From Pararge aegeria (lineage: Eukaryota; Arthropoda; Insecta; Lepidoptera; Nymphalidae), in assembly GCF_905163445.1 (NCBI RefSeq), contig NC_053197.1:16430001-16494000 (forward strand): a DNA stretch of 64,000 bases. Direction: 5' to 3'. Below the pieces are notes generated by a model. It did no database searches. It worked only from the letters and a program-made list of their open reading frames with translations, and was not told the origin of the DNA. The translations under genes were made by a program, and so were the position numbers. Positions 50,198 through 60,606 of this stretch are shown here, in pieces (within the stretch, counting starts at the first letter, position 1; each line of letters starts with the position of its first letter).

Positions 50198-50400
50198 CTA
50201 GTTGTCGTTTGCCGTTCTTTGTCCGCTTGATTGCGATTCTTCACAAATCCCGTGGGAACCGTTTCTTTTTCCCGGGATAAAAGCTGTTACTCCTCTTCTT
50301 TTCAACTTTACGCCTAAATTAAAAGTAGTTGTTACAGCGTAAAGGAAAGATAAACCATCAAATAAACAAAAACGCATTAATAATATTAGAAGGATTTTAA
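50198..50400 (+). mobile_element. Helitron-like, diverged
   Basis: AACTAGTTGTCGTTTGCCGT and TCTTTGTCCGCTTGATTGC at the left, TTTTCCCGGGATAAAAGC within, AATAATATTAGAAGGAT at the right: the Lep1-type layout with an altered 5' end. Confidence 0.6.
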
Positions 50401-50474
50401 ATATACCTTGTTTTTTATGGTAGTTTGTATGGTAATTTAGACTTTTTTTTTATTTACGCGGCAAATAAAAAAAA

Positions 50475-50755
50475 TCTAAATTCAAAATTTATTTATTTCA
50501 AGTAAGCCCAGTTTATAAGCACTTTTTAAACGTTTAGTGAGCCTGTTTGTAGTGACTCTACTACCGGTTCGGAAGGCAGATTCCACCGAGAAGAGCCGGC
50601 AAGAAACTCAGCAGATTGCTCTTTTTCAATATCATTTAACAGTTTACAATCTTTTAAATTCACTATCTTGCGAGAGATGAGAATTTAGCCTGCTTCCAAG
50701 CTGCCTTGTCGTGAAGAAATTCATCAGTAGTAACCACGATGTATTAAATGTGTTT
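50475..50755 (-). mobile_element. LINE-E 3' end
   Basis: AAATTCAAAATTTATTTATT tail, GTAGTGACTCTACTACCGG, GAGCCGGCAAGAAACTCAGC, TATCTTGCGAGAGATGAGAA and the reverse of the NDKAAWKQ end with its frame broken. Confidence 0.85.
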
Positions 50756-51449
50756 TAACACATTGTTTAAAGTTATGCATTGGTCCAAAATTACTTTAAC
50801 GATAATAATGTAAGGTTTATTGTTTAGTTTCCATGGTAACTAGAATAGGTATAATGTTTCCTATCTCACTCTGTCCTATGTGTTTGTGTCTTAATTGACT
50901 TATTTTTTCGTTTCATCGAGTTTGAAATCACGACGATTCTAAAGAAGTTTCACTTAAAAAAAAAAATCACCAACTCTTAGGTGATAACTATTGGGGATCG
51001 GTCGATGTATGCCTAGAAATCTCCTAACATTAAGCCTTACATGTTTAGACATTGTCTTGTTCACGGTTAGTGAAACCGGCTAAAGTACCAGTAAAAGGCT
51101 CAGGTACATAGCAATTGCCTTCTGAAAGTTTTAAAACAAAAATGAGGATGAAATTTGCAAACCCTCCCGTGTCCTTTAAAGCGATGACGCAGCCGCTATC
51201 GGCAAACAGATATAGAGGGTTACAATTTTGTAAAAAGCCCTCTTTCGCTGCTTTTATTTACGGATACAAGGGTTGAAACAAGGTACCACTCCGGTGGGAC
51301 AGCGAAACATACCCCATTAATGGGGACAAATGGATGTAAGCATGTAGATACACAAGACAAATCGGCCTCGGGTACCTTTTCATAATATTATAACGTTTTA
51401 AATATTAGAGACCATTTATATATTACGTCATATGAATTACACGAAGCGG
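50756..51449. other. Unclassified
   Basis: 51150-51370 is less AT-rich (GCGATGACGCAGCCGCTATC, TACCACTCCGGTGGGACAGC) and may belong to an element I do not recognise. Confidence 0.4.
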
Positions 51450-51600
51450 CGGTCAGCGCTGTGGTTTTAAGTTGGAAGACCCGAAACCGATTCTCGGGGG
51501 GGGGGGGGGGGGGAAGGTCAAATCGCAGCACCTCTAACTTTTCTTATTTAAGTGCGTTTTAAGCAATTAAAATATAACGCGAATTATTAAGGTTTTTTTA
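51450..51600 (+). mobile_element. Hybrid SINE: C-type head, poly-G, B-type body
   Basis: GCGGTCAGCGCTGTGGTTTT is SINE-C head. After a run of 18 G (51496-51513) the sequence is SINE-B body (GCACCTCTAACTTTTCTTAT, AGTGCGTTTTAAGCAATTAA). Confidence 0.75.
51496..51513 (+). repeat. Run of 18 G
   Basis: Uninterrupted G tract, unique in the window; potential quadruplex former. Homopolymer length may be affected by assembly. Confidence 0.85.
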
Positions 51601-51699
51601 CGAACTCCCTTAAGAGAGGCGAGTTCATGGATTCGTCCTACGCTGAAAATCACCGCCATATTTTATGCAATGATAGTAAAGAAACATGGTCTAGTAATT

Positions 51700-51915
51700 G
51701 AATATCTCGTTAATTTAGTGGTTCGCATGTTTAACAACGGATCACGAGGCCCTGAATTCGAATCCAGGATCGGCTGAAATTATATAATGTGCTGTGTATT
51801 TTCTATTATCTTTATTTTCTATTTTCTATTATCTACGGCACCAGCCCGGAGTTAGAGTTTCAAGCCATCGGTTCCATAATTGTGGTAAAAGTTTATATTA
51901 CTATTTCTGTAACTA
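51700..51915 (+). mobile_element. Repeat-R copy
   Basis: CTCGTTAATTTAGTGGTTCG, GGATCACGAGGCCCTGAATT, GGCACCAGCCCGGAGTTAGA. Confidence 0.6.
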
Positions 51916-52694
51916 TTACTATTTCGTTAGGCTAAGTTTACTAACAATTAATTTTGTATTTTACTAAGAATTTATGATCCGAGTCGGTCAATAAATGACT
52001 TTTATTTTTTAAAGTCCACCAACCCGCATTTAAGCAGCGTGGTGGGTTTATGGTTTAAAGCAATCGCTCCTGTGAGAGACGAGGCCTGTGCCCAGCAGTG
52101 AGATGTTAAAAGGCTGCGGATGAGAATTATGAATGGAATATGGATGGATGGATGGTTTTTTCTTGTCCGATGAGTAAGAGCTGAAATTCAAAGTTTGTAT
52201 AAATGGCGACTCAACGATTTATCAACTGGACATAGACCTTTTGGAAGGTCTATTGTATGCGATGTTAGGCTATTCGCTGTCCAACAAAGCCTATTTTCAA
52301 ATCTCGTTTATCTTACTTTATCTTGTTGAGTCAGCGGGCGGACAGGGTCTATTTATTTGTTATAATCATAAGGAATATTAATAAGAACTACATTTTATGT
52401 TGAATTATAAGTCCTTCGATAACCGGCATCCACAGAATTAAGAACATACAGAATCCTCGTTCAGCCATTATTGCATGGCCACAATGGCTAAAAACAGGGA
52501 AAACGCATCGGACGTGCTCACGTTTACACCCGGTGACACCCGCGGAGTGTTGCTAGCTCACGAACTTTTTCTCATATTCCTATTGTATGGTAAACGTTTA
52601 GAACATTGGAGGTTTTAACTGTAAGGTTCTAAAAGTTTACTATAAAATGGGAAAATGATTACTTTCAACTGCTATGTTGTATGAAGTGAATATC
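51916..52694. other. Unclassified, with a retroposed 3'-end scrap
   Basis: 52013-52125 has GTCCACCAACCCGCATTTAA and GAGGCCTGTGCCCAGCAGTG (SINE- or LINE-end-like) followed by ATGGATGGATGGATGG. The rest is unassigned. Confidence 0.45.
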
Positions 52695-52830
52695 TCAAAT
52701 CAAAATAAATAAACTTTATTGTATAAAAACACAAAGCAATAACAAAAAACACAATTGAAAAAAGGAACAAAAGGCAGCCTTATCGCTTAAAAGCGATCTC
52801 TACATAGCACCTACCAAAAGGACATAAGGT
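52695..52830 (-). mobile_element. LINE-F 3' end
   Basis: AAAATAAATAAACTTTATTG, GGCAGCCTTATCGCTTAAAA and CGATCTCTACATAGCACC in reverse. Confidence 0.7.
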
Positions 52831-53047
52831 TAAGAATGATTAACCGCTTTGTTCCAAAAACAACTCTAAAGTGAAGTTGTTTTCAATGCTTCAATAATGC
52901 TCATGTACAGGTTTCTAATCTGTGCTGGCACCATCCAAAAATTGATTGAAGCTGTTGGCTTTTCCTGTCCAAAAGTTCTGTCGGTACTTTCAATATGTAC
53001 TTTAATGTCGGATATTGGTTCAGAAGTATTAATTGATATTGTCTACT

Positions 53048-53225
53048 TATGACTGCCTCGTTGCTCTAGTAGTGAGCATGTTTAACTACTCATCACGAGG
53101 TCCAGGGTCCAATCGGCCGTCAATTTGGATGGGTGTACGCTTTATGTACCATACTGATAATGTAATATATTGTTCTTTTGTAGCGTTTTGTGTAAGTTAC
53201 AGCTCATTTTACCTATCAGGTTAGG
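53048..53225 (+). mobile_element. Repeat-R copy
   Basis: ACTGCCTCGTTGCTCTAGTA, GTGAGCATGTTTAACTACTC, ATCACGAGGTCCAGGGTCC. tRNA-like head with the B box decayed. Confidence 0.6.
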
Positions 53226-53904
53226 TGTGAATACACCATTACTGAGGTAAAAACTTAGCGTAAGAGTTCACTAACTTTTATAGGAACTATCTCCAAATCG
53301 CCATCAATTCTGGCATGAAAACTAGATCGTAATAAATGTTCAGTAAAACGTAAAACCTTTAATAAATCTGGCCTGCCCTAGATCTTTATCTGGGCTCCCG
53401 AAGGCCGGACTTTTGCATGTGAAGCAGTTTCCGACCACGGTATTAAGTTTTATGAAGTTTTTATTCAAAAGTCACAATTGAGCCGCAACTCAATTCACTA
53501 AATTAACAAAAGTTTTGGTTTTCATAAGCTGTGACACGATGACACCCGTAGAATATATTGTAAACGTTGAAGGGATTTCTTATAAGAAAGAGGCTTTGAC
53601 AACCTCAAATTTCAATTCCAATTTTATATATATATAAATAAATAACGATCAGTTGGCTTATCTTCTTTACTTTTGGGATGACCGGCCAGTTACTGACAAC
53701 CTGAAGCTAACTAGTTTTGTAATTTATGTAACCTCTTAGCGAAGATGATCTTAGTTCTAACATCACATTTGTTTACTGGCCGTCATGAATGATTCAACAG
53801 GAAGGAAATGCTCTTAGTGCAAGAGTCCCCGGCAATATTGTAACTTTAATGTAAAACCGTATCTTGCCTCGCTAATTTTAATCCATATAAAAAGTTTATA
53901 TTTT
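53226..53904. other. Unclassified
   Basis: No repeat family or gene recognised. Confidence 0.4.
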
Positions 53905-54265
53905 TGGGTTCGATTCCCACACGTGGACAAGGTTTATGTGGTTAAATTTTTTTTTCAGTTTCTGGATGTGTATCTCTATATATATTACTAGCTGACCCCA
54001 GCGCGATCTGTCGGGCTGATTTGCGAATCTAAACCATCCAGGGTGCCGCCCAAACGAATAACGAAAAATTCATTCAAATCGGTCCAGCCGTCTAGGAGGA
54101 GTTCAGTGACATACACAACCACAAGAAATATATATATAAAGATAAGTATTTATGTATATTATTCATAGAATTATTCATCAGTTATCTTAGTACCCATAAC
54201 ACAAGCTACGCTTCTTTGGGACTAAATGGCGATGTGTGTACTGTCGTAGTTTATTTATTTATTTA
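53905..54265 (+). mobile_element. SINE-A split by M
   Basis: Left half from B box GGGTTCGATTCCCACACGTG to CTATATATATT; right half from AAGTATTTATGTATATTATT to GGCGATGTGTGTACTGTCGT and a TTTATTTATT tail. The first part of the head is missing. Confidence 0.85.
53987..54143 (+). mobile_element. M element nested in SINE-A
   Basis: ACTAGCTGACCCCAGCGCGA, GGGCTGATTTGCGAATCTAA, GTCTAGGAGGAGTTCAGTGA, ending in an AAATATATATATAAAGAT-like segment. Same family as 13597-13760. Confidence 0.85.
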
Positions 54266-54267
54266 TT

Positions 54268-54432
54268 GTATTCATCTAATCCTAAGGTTGCCTGGCAGAG
54301 ATCGCTACTTAGCGATAAGACCGCCGTTTGTATCCTGCTTCATTCTTCATGTGTTTGTTCTTTTTTTTGTCTCGTTTTTCTGAGTGGTGTACAAATAAAG
54401 ATTATAAATAAAATAAATAAATAAATAAATAT
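54268..54432 (+). mobile_element. LINE-F 3' end
   Basis: CTAAGGTTGCCTGGCAGAGA, TCGCTACTTAGCGATAAGAC, ACAAATAAAGATTATAAATA then AAATAAATAAATAAATA. It follows the SINE-A tail directly, which is typical of insertion into an A/T-rich tail. Confidence 0.75.
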
Positions 54433-55585
54433 GAGTGAGTCAGAACAGACTGACTCAGTCGCGTTGATTTCTCGTGGTTATACCACTTCGGAGGCTTAGA
54501 AACTTCTTTACTCAGAAATAGTAAACATAAGGGTCGATCGAGAAACGTCCCAAATATTGCCTATTATTGAAATTACTTTGTTGTTTACTTAGAGTATTTA
54601 TTCGAAACAAACACGTTACGTTCACGGACGATGATGAACTTTACGTTCATAGTATTAAGGTTCTTTGTAACAATATCATTTGCACTTCACATTGTGAAGG
54701 AAAATACCGTAAGGATACTAGCACGCATAAGACTTTTCCATGATGATCTTAACCAATCCACTTATCCAGCGCCGACTTCACAATTACTTCGAGGAGAGAC
54801 TCATGCCCTGTAGTGGACTGGTAATGAGTCAATAATGATAATAATGATGGTGATAATTAATTTCGTTAGACTAGAGATTAGTCCGTAAGCTCCCGAGTCC
54901 TTAATAAGACCCACTTCTTCTTCTTCTTCTTCTTTTTCTGTTTCTGGGCTGTTTCCACACTTGGTTTATCTGGAACCGTCCGTGGCTATGGCAGGGCAAG
55001 ATTCGCCATTGCATTAAAATACTACGCACGTCATGTAACAATAAAATATATCTAAGCATTTAAAAAACAATCCACGTAAACTAGACAATTATTCAGTACC
55101 ATGAAATTTATAATTTCCTTATTCTCCAAACGCATTAATGTTCAACAATACACTTTACGCACGCTGCACTGGCGAATTGAAGTCAATTTTGAACTAGGTT
55201 TCATTTTCGTTAATGAGTGAACAATTCATGTTGGCAAAGATCATATCCTGACTTTTTGGTCGTTTTTAAGCCAATTTAAATCATCTGGTGAGTAAAACCC
55301 AGTCACTGTAGATGGTAGTAGTAATTCGACAACCGAGGGATCATCTGCCGTCACCACACGGCACAGATGTAGGACATGAATGTAAGGCGTAGCGGCCGGG
55401 GGCTCTCGGTCTGTTTTCACTCCGACACTGAAATGAGTGTCGTCGTAATGGATTATGTTAGACAAAGGCGATGCGAGCCGTCCGTTTGTATCCACTGTAG
55501 GGTGGCTATGCTGTAGTCCTGCCTAAGTGACTAAGAATTTTAAACTAAGTGTTAGTGGTCCTCTGTGATACTAATTACATGTACT
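54433..55585. other. Unclassified, short SINE-B-like end
   Basis: 54755-54860 ends GCCCTGTAGTGGACTGGTAA and GATGATAATAATGATGGTG, a SINE-B/RTE-type 3' end. A TTCTTCTTC run lies at about 54913-54932. The 84-codon minus frame at 55241-55495 has no recognised domain. Confidence 0.45.
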
Positions 55586-55672
55586 GCGTTTACCAACCCC
55601 TCTGCACAGCGTGGTCATTATCGACAAACGCTCCCGTTTGAAAACGTTTTTAATCCAGAAGAGGCTATTGAT
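55586..55672 (+). mobile_element. Repeat-H 3' fragment
   Basis: ACCAACCCCTCTGCACAGCG, TGGTCATTATCGACAAACGC and TCCAGAAGAGGCTATTG, diverged. Confidence 0.6.
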
Positions 55673-56695
55673 TGAATTAACATTAGAAAAATATATTTTT
55701 CGTTGTATCATTCGGTGTGATTGCGGTTAAGCGCTAATCTATTAAAAAAAAAATCAAAATTGTGTCATAAAATACTTCAGCCCAAGTGTAAGGGTTTCTC
55801 CCTATCAGAGTAGTGCGATTTTGCTAATAAATAATCGAAGTCAAAGCTAAAATAAGTGACTGTTGACTAATGCTAAGTTATGTCGCGCCCACTTTGCCCT
55901 TATAGGTCTGACTATCCTCTTAATCCTCCAGAACGTTCCCTCGAGTACGCAGCGGTTCGTGTGCAACTCAAATCTCTATGAAAGCCTCGATGTCCCCCTA
56001 CCATAGCACAATATTTCATCTGCTGTAGGTCGAAGCGTCCTCTTATACTCTACATCAACGCCACTCCGCAGGCAGAGCACACTCGGAAAACATATTATAT
56101 TCAAACTCTGCGTCACATCGTCCTCATGGGTGAAGATGAGGTCCCCGATTTCTGGTGTCTTCTGGACGTGGGTCTTATTTATGGTCTAATCTCTAGTCTA
56201 ACGAACTGTTCATAAGTCAGCTTAGGGTGTGGTAATGTCATCTAAGTTAAGGTCGGAGCAAGACAGTCCTATTCAATAAAACATTATGGCGACACTACTT
56301 TAGTTTTCAAATATAGACAGCGCGGCGTTGACTTTGAATGAAATTACTTTTCCATCACCACTTGTTGCATCCACGCTTGGGGGTGCTGGCATGTGTGTAG
56401 GAAGGAGGGGGTTGGGGAATAAATGCGTTCGTTAAATGCGTTCCTTGGATGTGAAACAATGTTATTTATATCGTGGTTCATTAGGTCTTGAGAATTTATT
56501 GAGAAAATAGTAATTTTTTATTAAATGGAAACTTCTTAAGGTATCTTTAGGTTCTTATTTTTTTGGGTGAACAAAAATCATGGTCCGCGCGTCATCGTCA
56601 CCGAACGCTTTCATAATGTATATAAGTAGGTACATAGTTTTAGTTATCGCTTCTATCGGCAGTTACCACAGAGTGCACGAATGTTTTTTTCGCAA
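55673..56695. other. Unclassified; GC-richer block
   Basis: 55870-56170 is GC-richer than average, but no frame longer than about 60 codons reads through it. Possible relic of an unidentified element. Confidence 0.4.
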
Positions 56696-56699
56696 TAAA

Positions 56700-56812
56700 A
56701 TCACATTAACATTTCATGTACAAATTTCTCATGTAAATGCGCATCATAAGTGCCATCTATGGGCCGGGCTCACTTGAATAAAGATATTTTTGACTTTGAC
56801 TTTGACTTTAAC
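56700..56812 (+). mobile_element. LINE-D 3' tail
   Basis: GCGCATCATAAGTGCC, GGGCCGGGCTCACTTGAATA, AAGATATTTTTGACTTTGACTTT-type tail. Confidence 0.6.
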
Positions 56813-56889
56813 ATTTAACGAACTCATATGAAGTAAAACATCCCTTAAGGATTACGCGTGAGTTACTAAGCTTTCTTTTGATTTTCATA

Positions 56890-57140
56890 TTACCTAACTG
56901 GCGCCACAAGATTCTTCATTGCGCTATTGAAGTTTTAACAAACGAGGGATATTCTACTCGTATTGTTAATGCGAAAAAAAACCACGCAACAGATCGACTT
57001 TATTTTTTGGCATAGAGTTTTTGAAAGTACGGATATTTATACAAAGATTTATAAAAACTATACATAGTAAACACGGACAAACAACGCGGGATATAGCTAG
57101 TAATAATATAAATAACTTCCAAAGATGAAAGATCTTGCTT
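56890..57140. repeat. Unnamed dispersed repeat split by a Helitron-like piece
   Basis: GGCGCCACAAGATTCTTCAT and AACTTCCAAAGATGAAAG match 10195-10285. Between them, 57000-57112 ends ACAACGCGGGATATAGCTAG, a reverse Helitron-type 5' end. Confidence 0.5.
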
Positions 57141-57189
57141 TTGATGCTGTAGAAGACACCACTATAGAGCCTTCGTATGAATGAATGAA

Positions 57190-57300
57190 TGCATTTCCTA
57201 TTATTGCACACCAAAAAAAGTACATAAAAAAAGAAAAATATAAAAAAAGAACGTATACAAATTGGAGGTCTTAACGCTTCATAGCGATTTCTTTCAACAA
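57190..57300 (-). mobile_element. LINE-F 3' end
   Basis: TTCCTATTATTGCACACCAA, A-rich run, then GGTCTTAACGCTTCATAGCG and ATTTCTTTCAACAATTAA. Confidence 0.55.
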
Positions 57301-57368
57301 TTAATCACGAAGAAAACAAATACAGAAAATAGGCTTAGTTTTACCCAAAAAAATATTTTATTACTTTT

Positions 57369-57475
57369 ATAATAATAATAAATTTTACCTTATTAACAAT
57401 TACATTTATATATTTATTATTACGCTGAGATCTTCTTTTAAGCATATAATATACGTTTACTAGGAGGTCTCGGAT
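57369..57475 (-). mobile_element. LINE-J2 3' end
   Basis: TAATAATAATAAATTTTACC, ACGCTGAGATCTTCTTTTAA, GCATATAATATACG and TAGGAGGTCTCG match 29299-29420. Confidence 0.85.
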
Positions 57476-57662
57476 AGATAAAAGAGGATAAATAAATATT
57501 TATAAAACAATGCATGTGAATAAAGACAAATAAATAAATAACTATCAATATAATTATAATACACTACTCAAAAAAAAACTTTTTAGTTCGATTTGCCGTT
57601 AAAGCGTTTTTTTATTTATTAAAGCTTTCATTTATTTCACTCAATTATCACTTGAAACTCTT

Positions 57663-57908
57663 ACCACTGTGCCAGAGGGTCACAGTGGTTTTAAGTTGGA
57701 GATCCCGGGTTCGATACCAGCAGGGGCATTTCGGGAATTTATAATTTCAGAATTTTCTCTGGTCTGGTCCGGTGAGAGGCTTCGGCCGTGGCTCGTTACC
57801 ACCCCACCAACAAATGGGTATAGGATAGGAGGAACAGCCCGCTTACATCTTAGACTGCATCATCGCTTACCACCAGGTGAGATTGCAGGGAAATAACTTG
57901 TAGTGAAA
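57663..57908 (+). mobile_element. SINE-C, sense copy
   Basis: Head TTTTAAGTTGGAGATCCC, B box GGGTTCGATACC, CTCTGGTCTGGTCCGGTGAG and tail CATCTTAGACTGCATCATCG, CTTACCACCAGGTGAGATTG. It shows the SINE-C orientation and the tail shared with the LINE at 60.6 kb. Confidence 0.88.
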
Positions 57909-58339
57909 TAAAAAATATACCAATAGATATATATTTTATAATTTTTTTTAAACTCTTGTTTTACCTACAGTTGGAGGAATTATCAATTTTTTTAAATAAC
58001 TCGTTTCTAGTAAATCGATTTTTAATATCCATTTTTTTTATAAAGATTAATGTTTTGTTTATTTTTATAAAAATACCATTAGATAGGTGTAAGATGTTTG
58101 ATACAGAGATTGTAGTCTAAACAAGTGCCTGTTTGCATTACGAGACAATGTTTGATCCGAGAATGGAATATAGAGTAAATAAGAGGGAGTGAGCACCAAA
58201 CAGCGCTACCCGTAACTTTATGACAAAACTGTACGCGACGTAACATTTTCTGCGTACGTTTAGTATTTTCGATCAAGCACAGCGAGGAGTTTGCTTGCAT
58301 GAATTTATTTACCCATCGGTCGCTTGCGTGCGTTCTTCA
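57909..58339. other. Unclassified
   Basis: Nothing recognised. Confidence 0.4.
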
Positions 58340-58655
58340 AGCGGTAATAGCTCAGTAGAAGTGGTTATATCCCAATGGGTAGTGCTTCTTCTTCACTTTC
58401 AGGGGCCGAGTTCTAATCCCAATTCCCAGCACGCACCTCTAACTTTTCTAAGTTATGTGCCTTTTGAGCAATTAAAATATAATTGGCAACAATAGTGGAG
58501 GTAAACATTGTGAGGAAACCTGCATGCCTGAGAGTTTTCCATAATGTTCTCAAAGGTGTGTGGAGTCCACCAACCCGCATTGGACCAGCGTTTTGGACTA
58601 TAACTTTAACCCCTTCTTATTATGGGAGGAGCCTCTTGCCCTGTGGTGTAATTCA
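58340..58655 (+). mobile_element. SINE-B, near full length
   Basis: AGCGGTAATAGCTCAGTAGA head, GCACGCACCTCTAACTTTTC, GTGAGGAAACCTGCATGCC, GTTCTCAAAGGTGTGTGGAG and CTCTTGCCCTGTGGTG. The head contains a small internal expansion (CAATGGGTAGTGCTTC). Confidence 0.85.
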
Positions 58656-58658
58656 ACC

Positions 58659-58710
58659 AATTTTAAAGCAAACGGTTAGTGGAATAACACTAACCATTTG
58701 CTTTAAAATT
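58659..58710. repeat. Hairpin, 23-bp arms
   Basis: 58659-58681 pairs with 58688-58710 at 22 of 23 positions around the loop GAATAA. It sits immediately after the SINE-B copy. Confidence 0.92.
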
Positions 58711-58763
58711 ATACACTTGGCGGTCATGACAGCACCACGGCGGTAGTTAAAGTTAAAGGTAGT

Positions 58764-59018
58764 TAAATAAATAAATATACTACGAAAATAAACACATCGC
58801 CATCTAGCCCCAAAGTAAGCGTAGCTCGTATTATGGGTACTAAGATGACTGATGAATATTTTAATGAATAATATATTTAAATAAATAATAAATACAAACC
58901 CAGACACCGAAGAACATTCATGTTCATCAAACAAATATTTTCCAGTTGTGAGAATCGAACCCACGACCTTGGACTCAGAAAGCAGGGTCGCTGCCCACTG
59001 CGCCAATCAGCCGTCAAA
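58764..59018 (-). mobile_element. SINE-A, near full length
   Basis: AAATAAATAAATATACTACG tail, CACATCGCCATCTAGCCCCA, GAGAATCGAACCCACGACC and CACTGCGCCAATCAGCCGTC. Confidence 0.88.
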
Positions 59019-59029
59019 GTTATTCAAAA

Positions 59030-59150
59030 TTCAAAATTCATTTCTTTCAAGTAGGCCTAATATAAGCGCTTTTGAAACATCAAGTCTGTCTGTGTGTAGT
59101 GACTCTACCACCGGTTCGGAAGGCAGATTCTACCGAGAAGAAGCCGGCAA
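59030..59150 (-). mobile_element. LINE-E 3' end, reverse
   Basis: ATTCAAAATTCAAAATTCAT tail, TAGTGACTCTACCACCGGTT, AGATTCTACCGAGAAGAAGC. It ends exactly where a sense LINE-E coding piece starts. Confidence 0.85.
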
Positions 59151-59675
59151 CCTACCCATATAGATACATTAGCAGGTAAACTAAGCTCGGCTGCCTACGC
59201 CGTCAGGAAAATTAGACAGATTACTGACGTAGAAACAGCAAGACTTGTTTACTTTGCGTACTTTCATAGTGTGATGTCTTACGAGATCTTATTATGGGGC
59301 AAAGCTGCTGATATTGAAACTATATTCATATTGCAGAAAAGAGCTGTACGGTCAATATATAAACTTAAATCACGTGAATCCCTCCGTGAAAAATTTAAAA
59401 AAATAGGTATACTTACGGTACCCTCTCAATATATTTATAACAATATAGTATTTGTAAGACAACATAAACAAAAAGTGGATATAAACAGTCAACTTACAAG
59501 AAATGAGAAGTCATTTGTGGGATTGAGTATACGCTTTTATAATATGATTCCTAAGGTAATTTTGGACCTACCAATGCATCAGTTTAAAGAATGTGTTAAA
59601 ACACATTTATAACAGCGAGGTTATTATACAATTGATGAGTTTCTTAATGACAAGGTTGATTGGAAGCATCCTTGA
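59151..59675 (+). pseudogene. LINE-E RT C-terminal region
   Basis: One frame from PTHIDTLAGKLSSAAYAVRK through VYFAYFHSVMSYEILLWGKA, ILQKRAVRSIYKLKSRESL, a basic region and CVKTHL with a stop at 59610, then QRGYYTIDEFLNDKVDWKHP in the same frame to a second stop at 59673. In this Jockey/CR1-type family the ORF normally runs through to the YYTIDEFLND end, so the internal TAA is a disabling mutation. Catalytic RT motifs lie upstream and are absent: 5'-truncated copy. Confidence 0.9.
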
Positions 59676-59685
59676 AATCCATCCA

Positions 59686-59777
59686 GAAAAACGAATGTTA
59701 AAATGTAAAATGTAAATTTTTGATGTTGCAAAAGAGCAACTGCTTAGTTACATTTTACATTTTAAAATTCATTTTTC
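59686..59777. repeat. Hairpin, 30-bp arms, in LINE-E 3' UTR
   Basis: 59686-59715 pairs with 59748-59777 at 28 of 30 positions, including 18 consecutive (TTAAAATGTAAAATGTAA). The 32-base loop has its own GTTGC/GCAAC pair. Confidence 0.92.
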
Positions 59778-60600
59778 TTTTGGTTAAAGATATGTGACAT
59801 GACGTTTCAGAAGTTCTTATAGAGTTCATCGTCTTCAACCCATGGGAATCGAACCCGTCACGAAAGGAAAACTGAAGCCTTAACCACTAGATTTTCATCG
59901 CAATATTAAGCAATCTTACAAGGAAAAAGAGATCAAAAACTCCTTTGTTTAATGCGAAGAAGACATAAAGTACAGTTCAAAATAGGTCACGCACACACCC
60001 GTGTACTCATGCCAACCTAAATAAATTCTCCCAGCCACATTCCAATCGGCGGTTTATTTCCGACTGTCTGCCGTACATGGGAACCAATTTATCGCTTACA
60101 AGCCCCTCTGTACGCTATCAGTGTTCCTATTTATTGTACAGGCAGGAAAAACAGTTTGCGGTGTACCATTTAGCGATTTTTTTTTACTTAGACAATACAA
60201 TTAATGCCTTTACTTCTTTTACCTTCTTTTATATACTCGCATTGTAAATTCAAAAGAAACTATCTGTTTAAAGGGGTAATACACTTAAAGGGGTATACAA
60301 CTTACATCTAAACCAATGCATGGATATTGATGAAACTTATTCGTGTTCTACATAATATTAATGCGGGATTGAAACAAATCAAGATACAAACGCGGATAAG
60401 GTGGCGAAGCTATTAGTTATGTTTTCAATGCAAAGTTGTAGCGTTAACAACACACCAACCGATTCTGTTGCATTTACACTTACGATATTATTAACTTGCT
60501 GTTGCCTACGACTTCGTCCGTGGTATTTTTCCCGAGATCGCAAGAGTCCCATATCTTTCTTATGTTGTTTTTTTCGGGATTTTTTTTTTTTTTTTTTTTT
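59778..60600. other. SINE-head and Helitron-end scraps
   Basis: 59835-59905: tRNA-like head debris (GGGAATCGAACCCGTCACGA, AACTGAAGCCTTAACCAC). 60330-60415 and 60490-60545: Helitron-type ends (GTTGCCTACGACTTCGTCCG). T-run at 60580-60601. Confidence 0.5.
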
Positions 60601-60606
60601 TTAAAG

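Noticed and set aside
55241..55495. 84-codon minus-strand frame with a protein-like look
   Set aside because: No family I can name and no flanking support; recorded as unclassified rather than a gene.
59030..59675. Single LINE with twin-primed inversion
   Set aside because: The inverted part is the 3' UTR with its tail, which twin priming does not invert; two insertions or recombination fit better.
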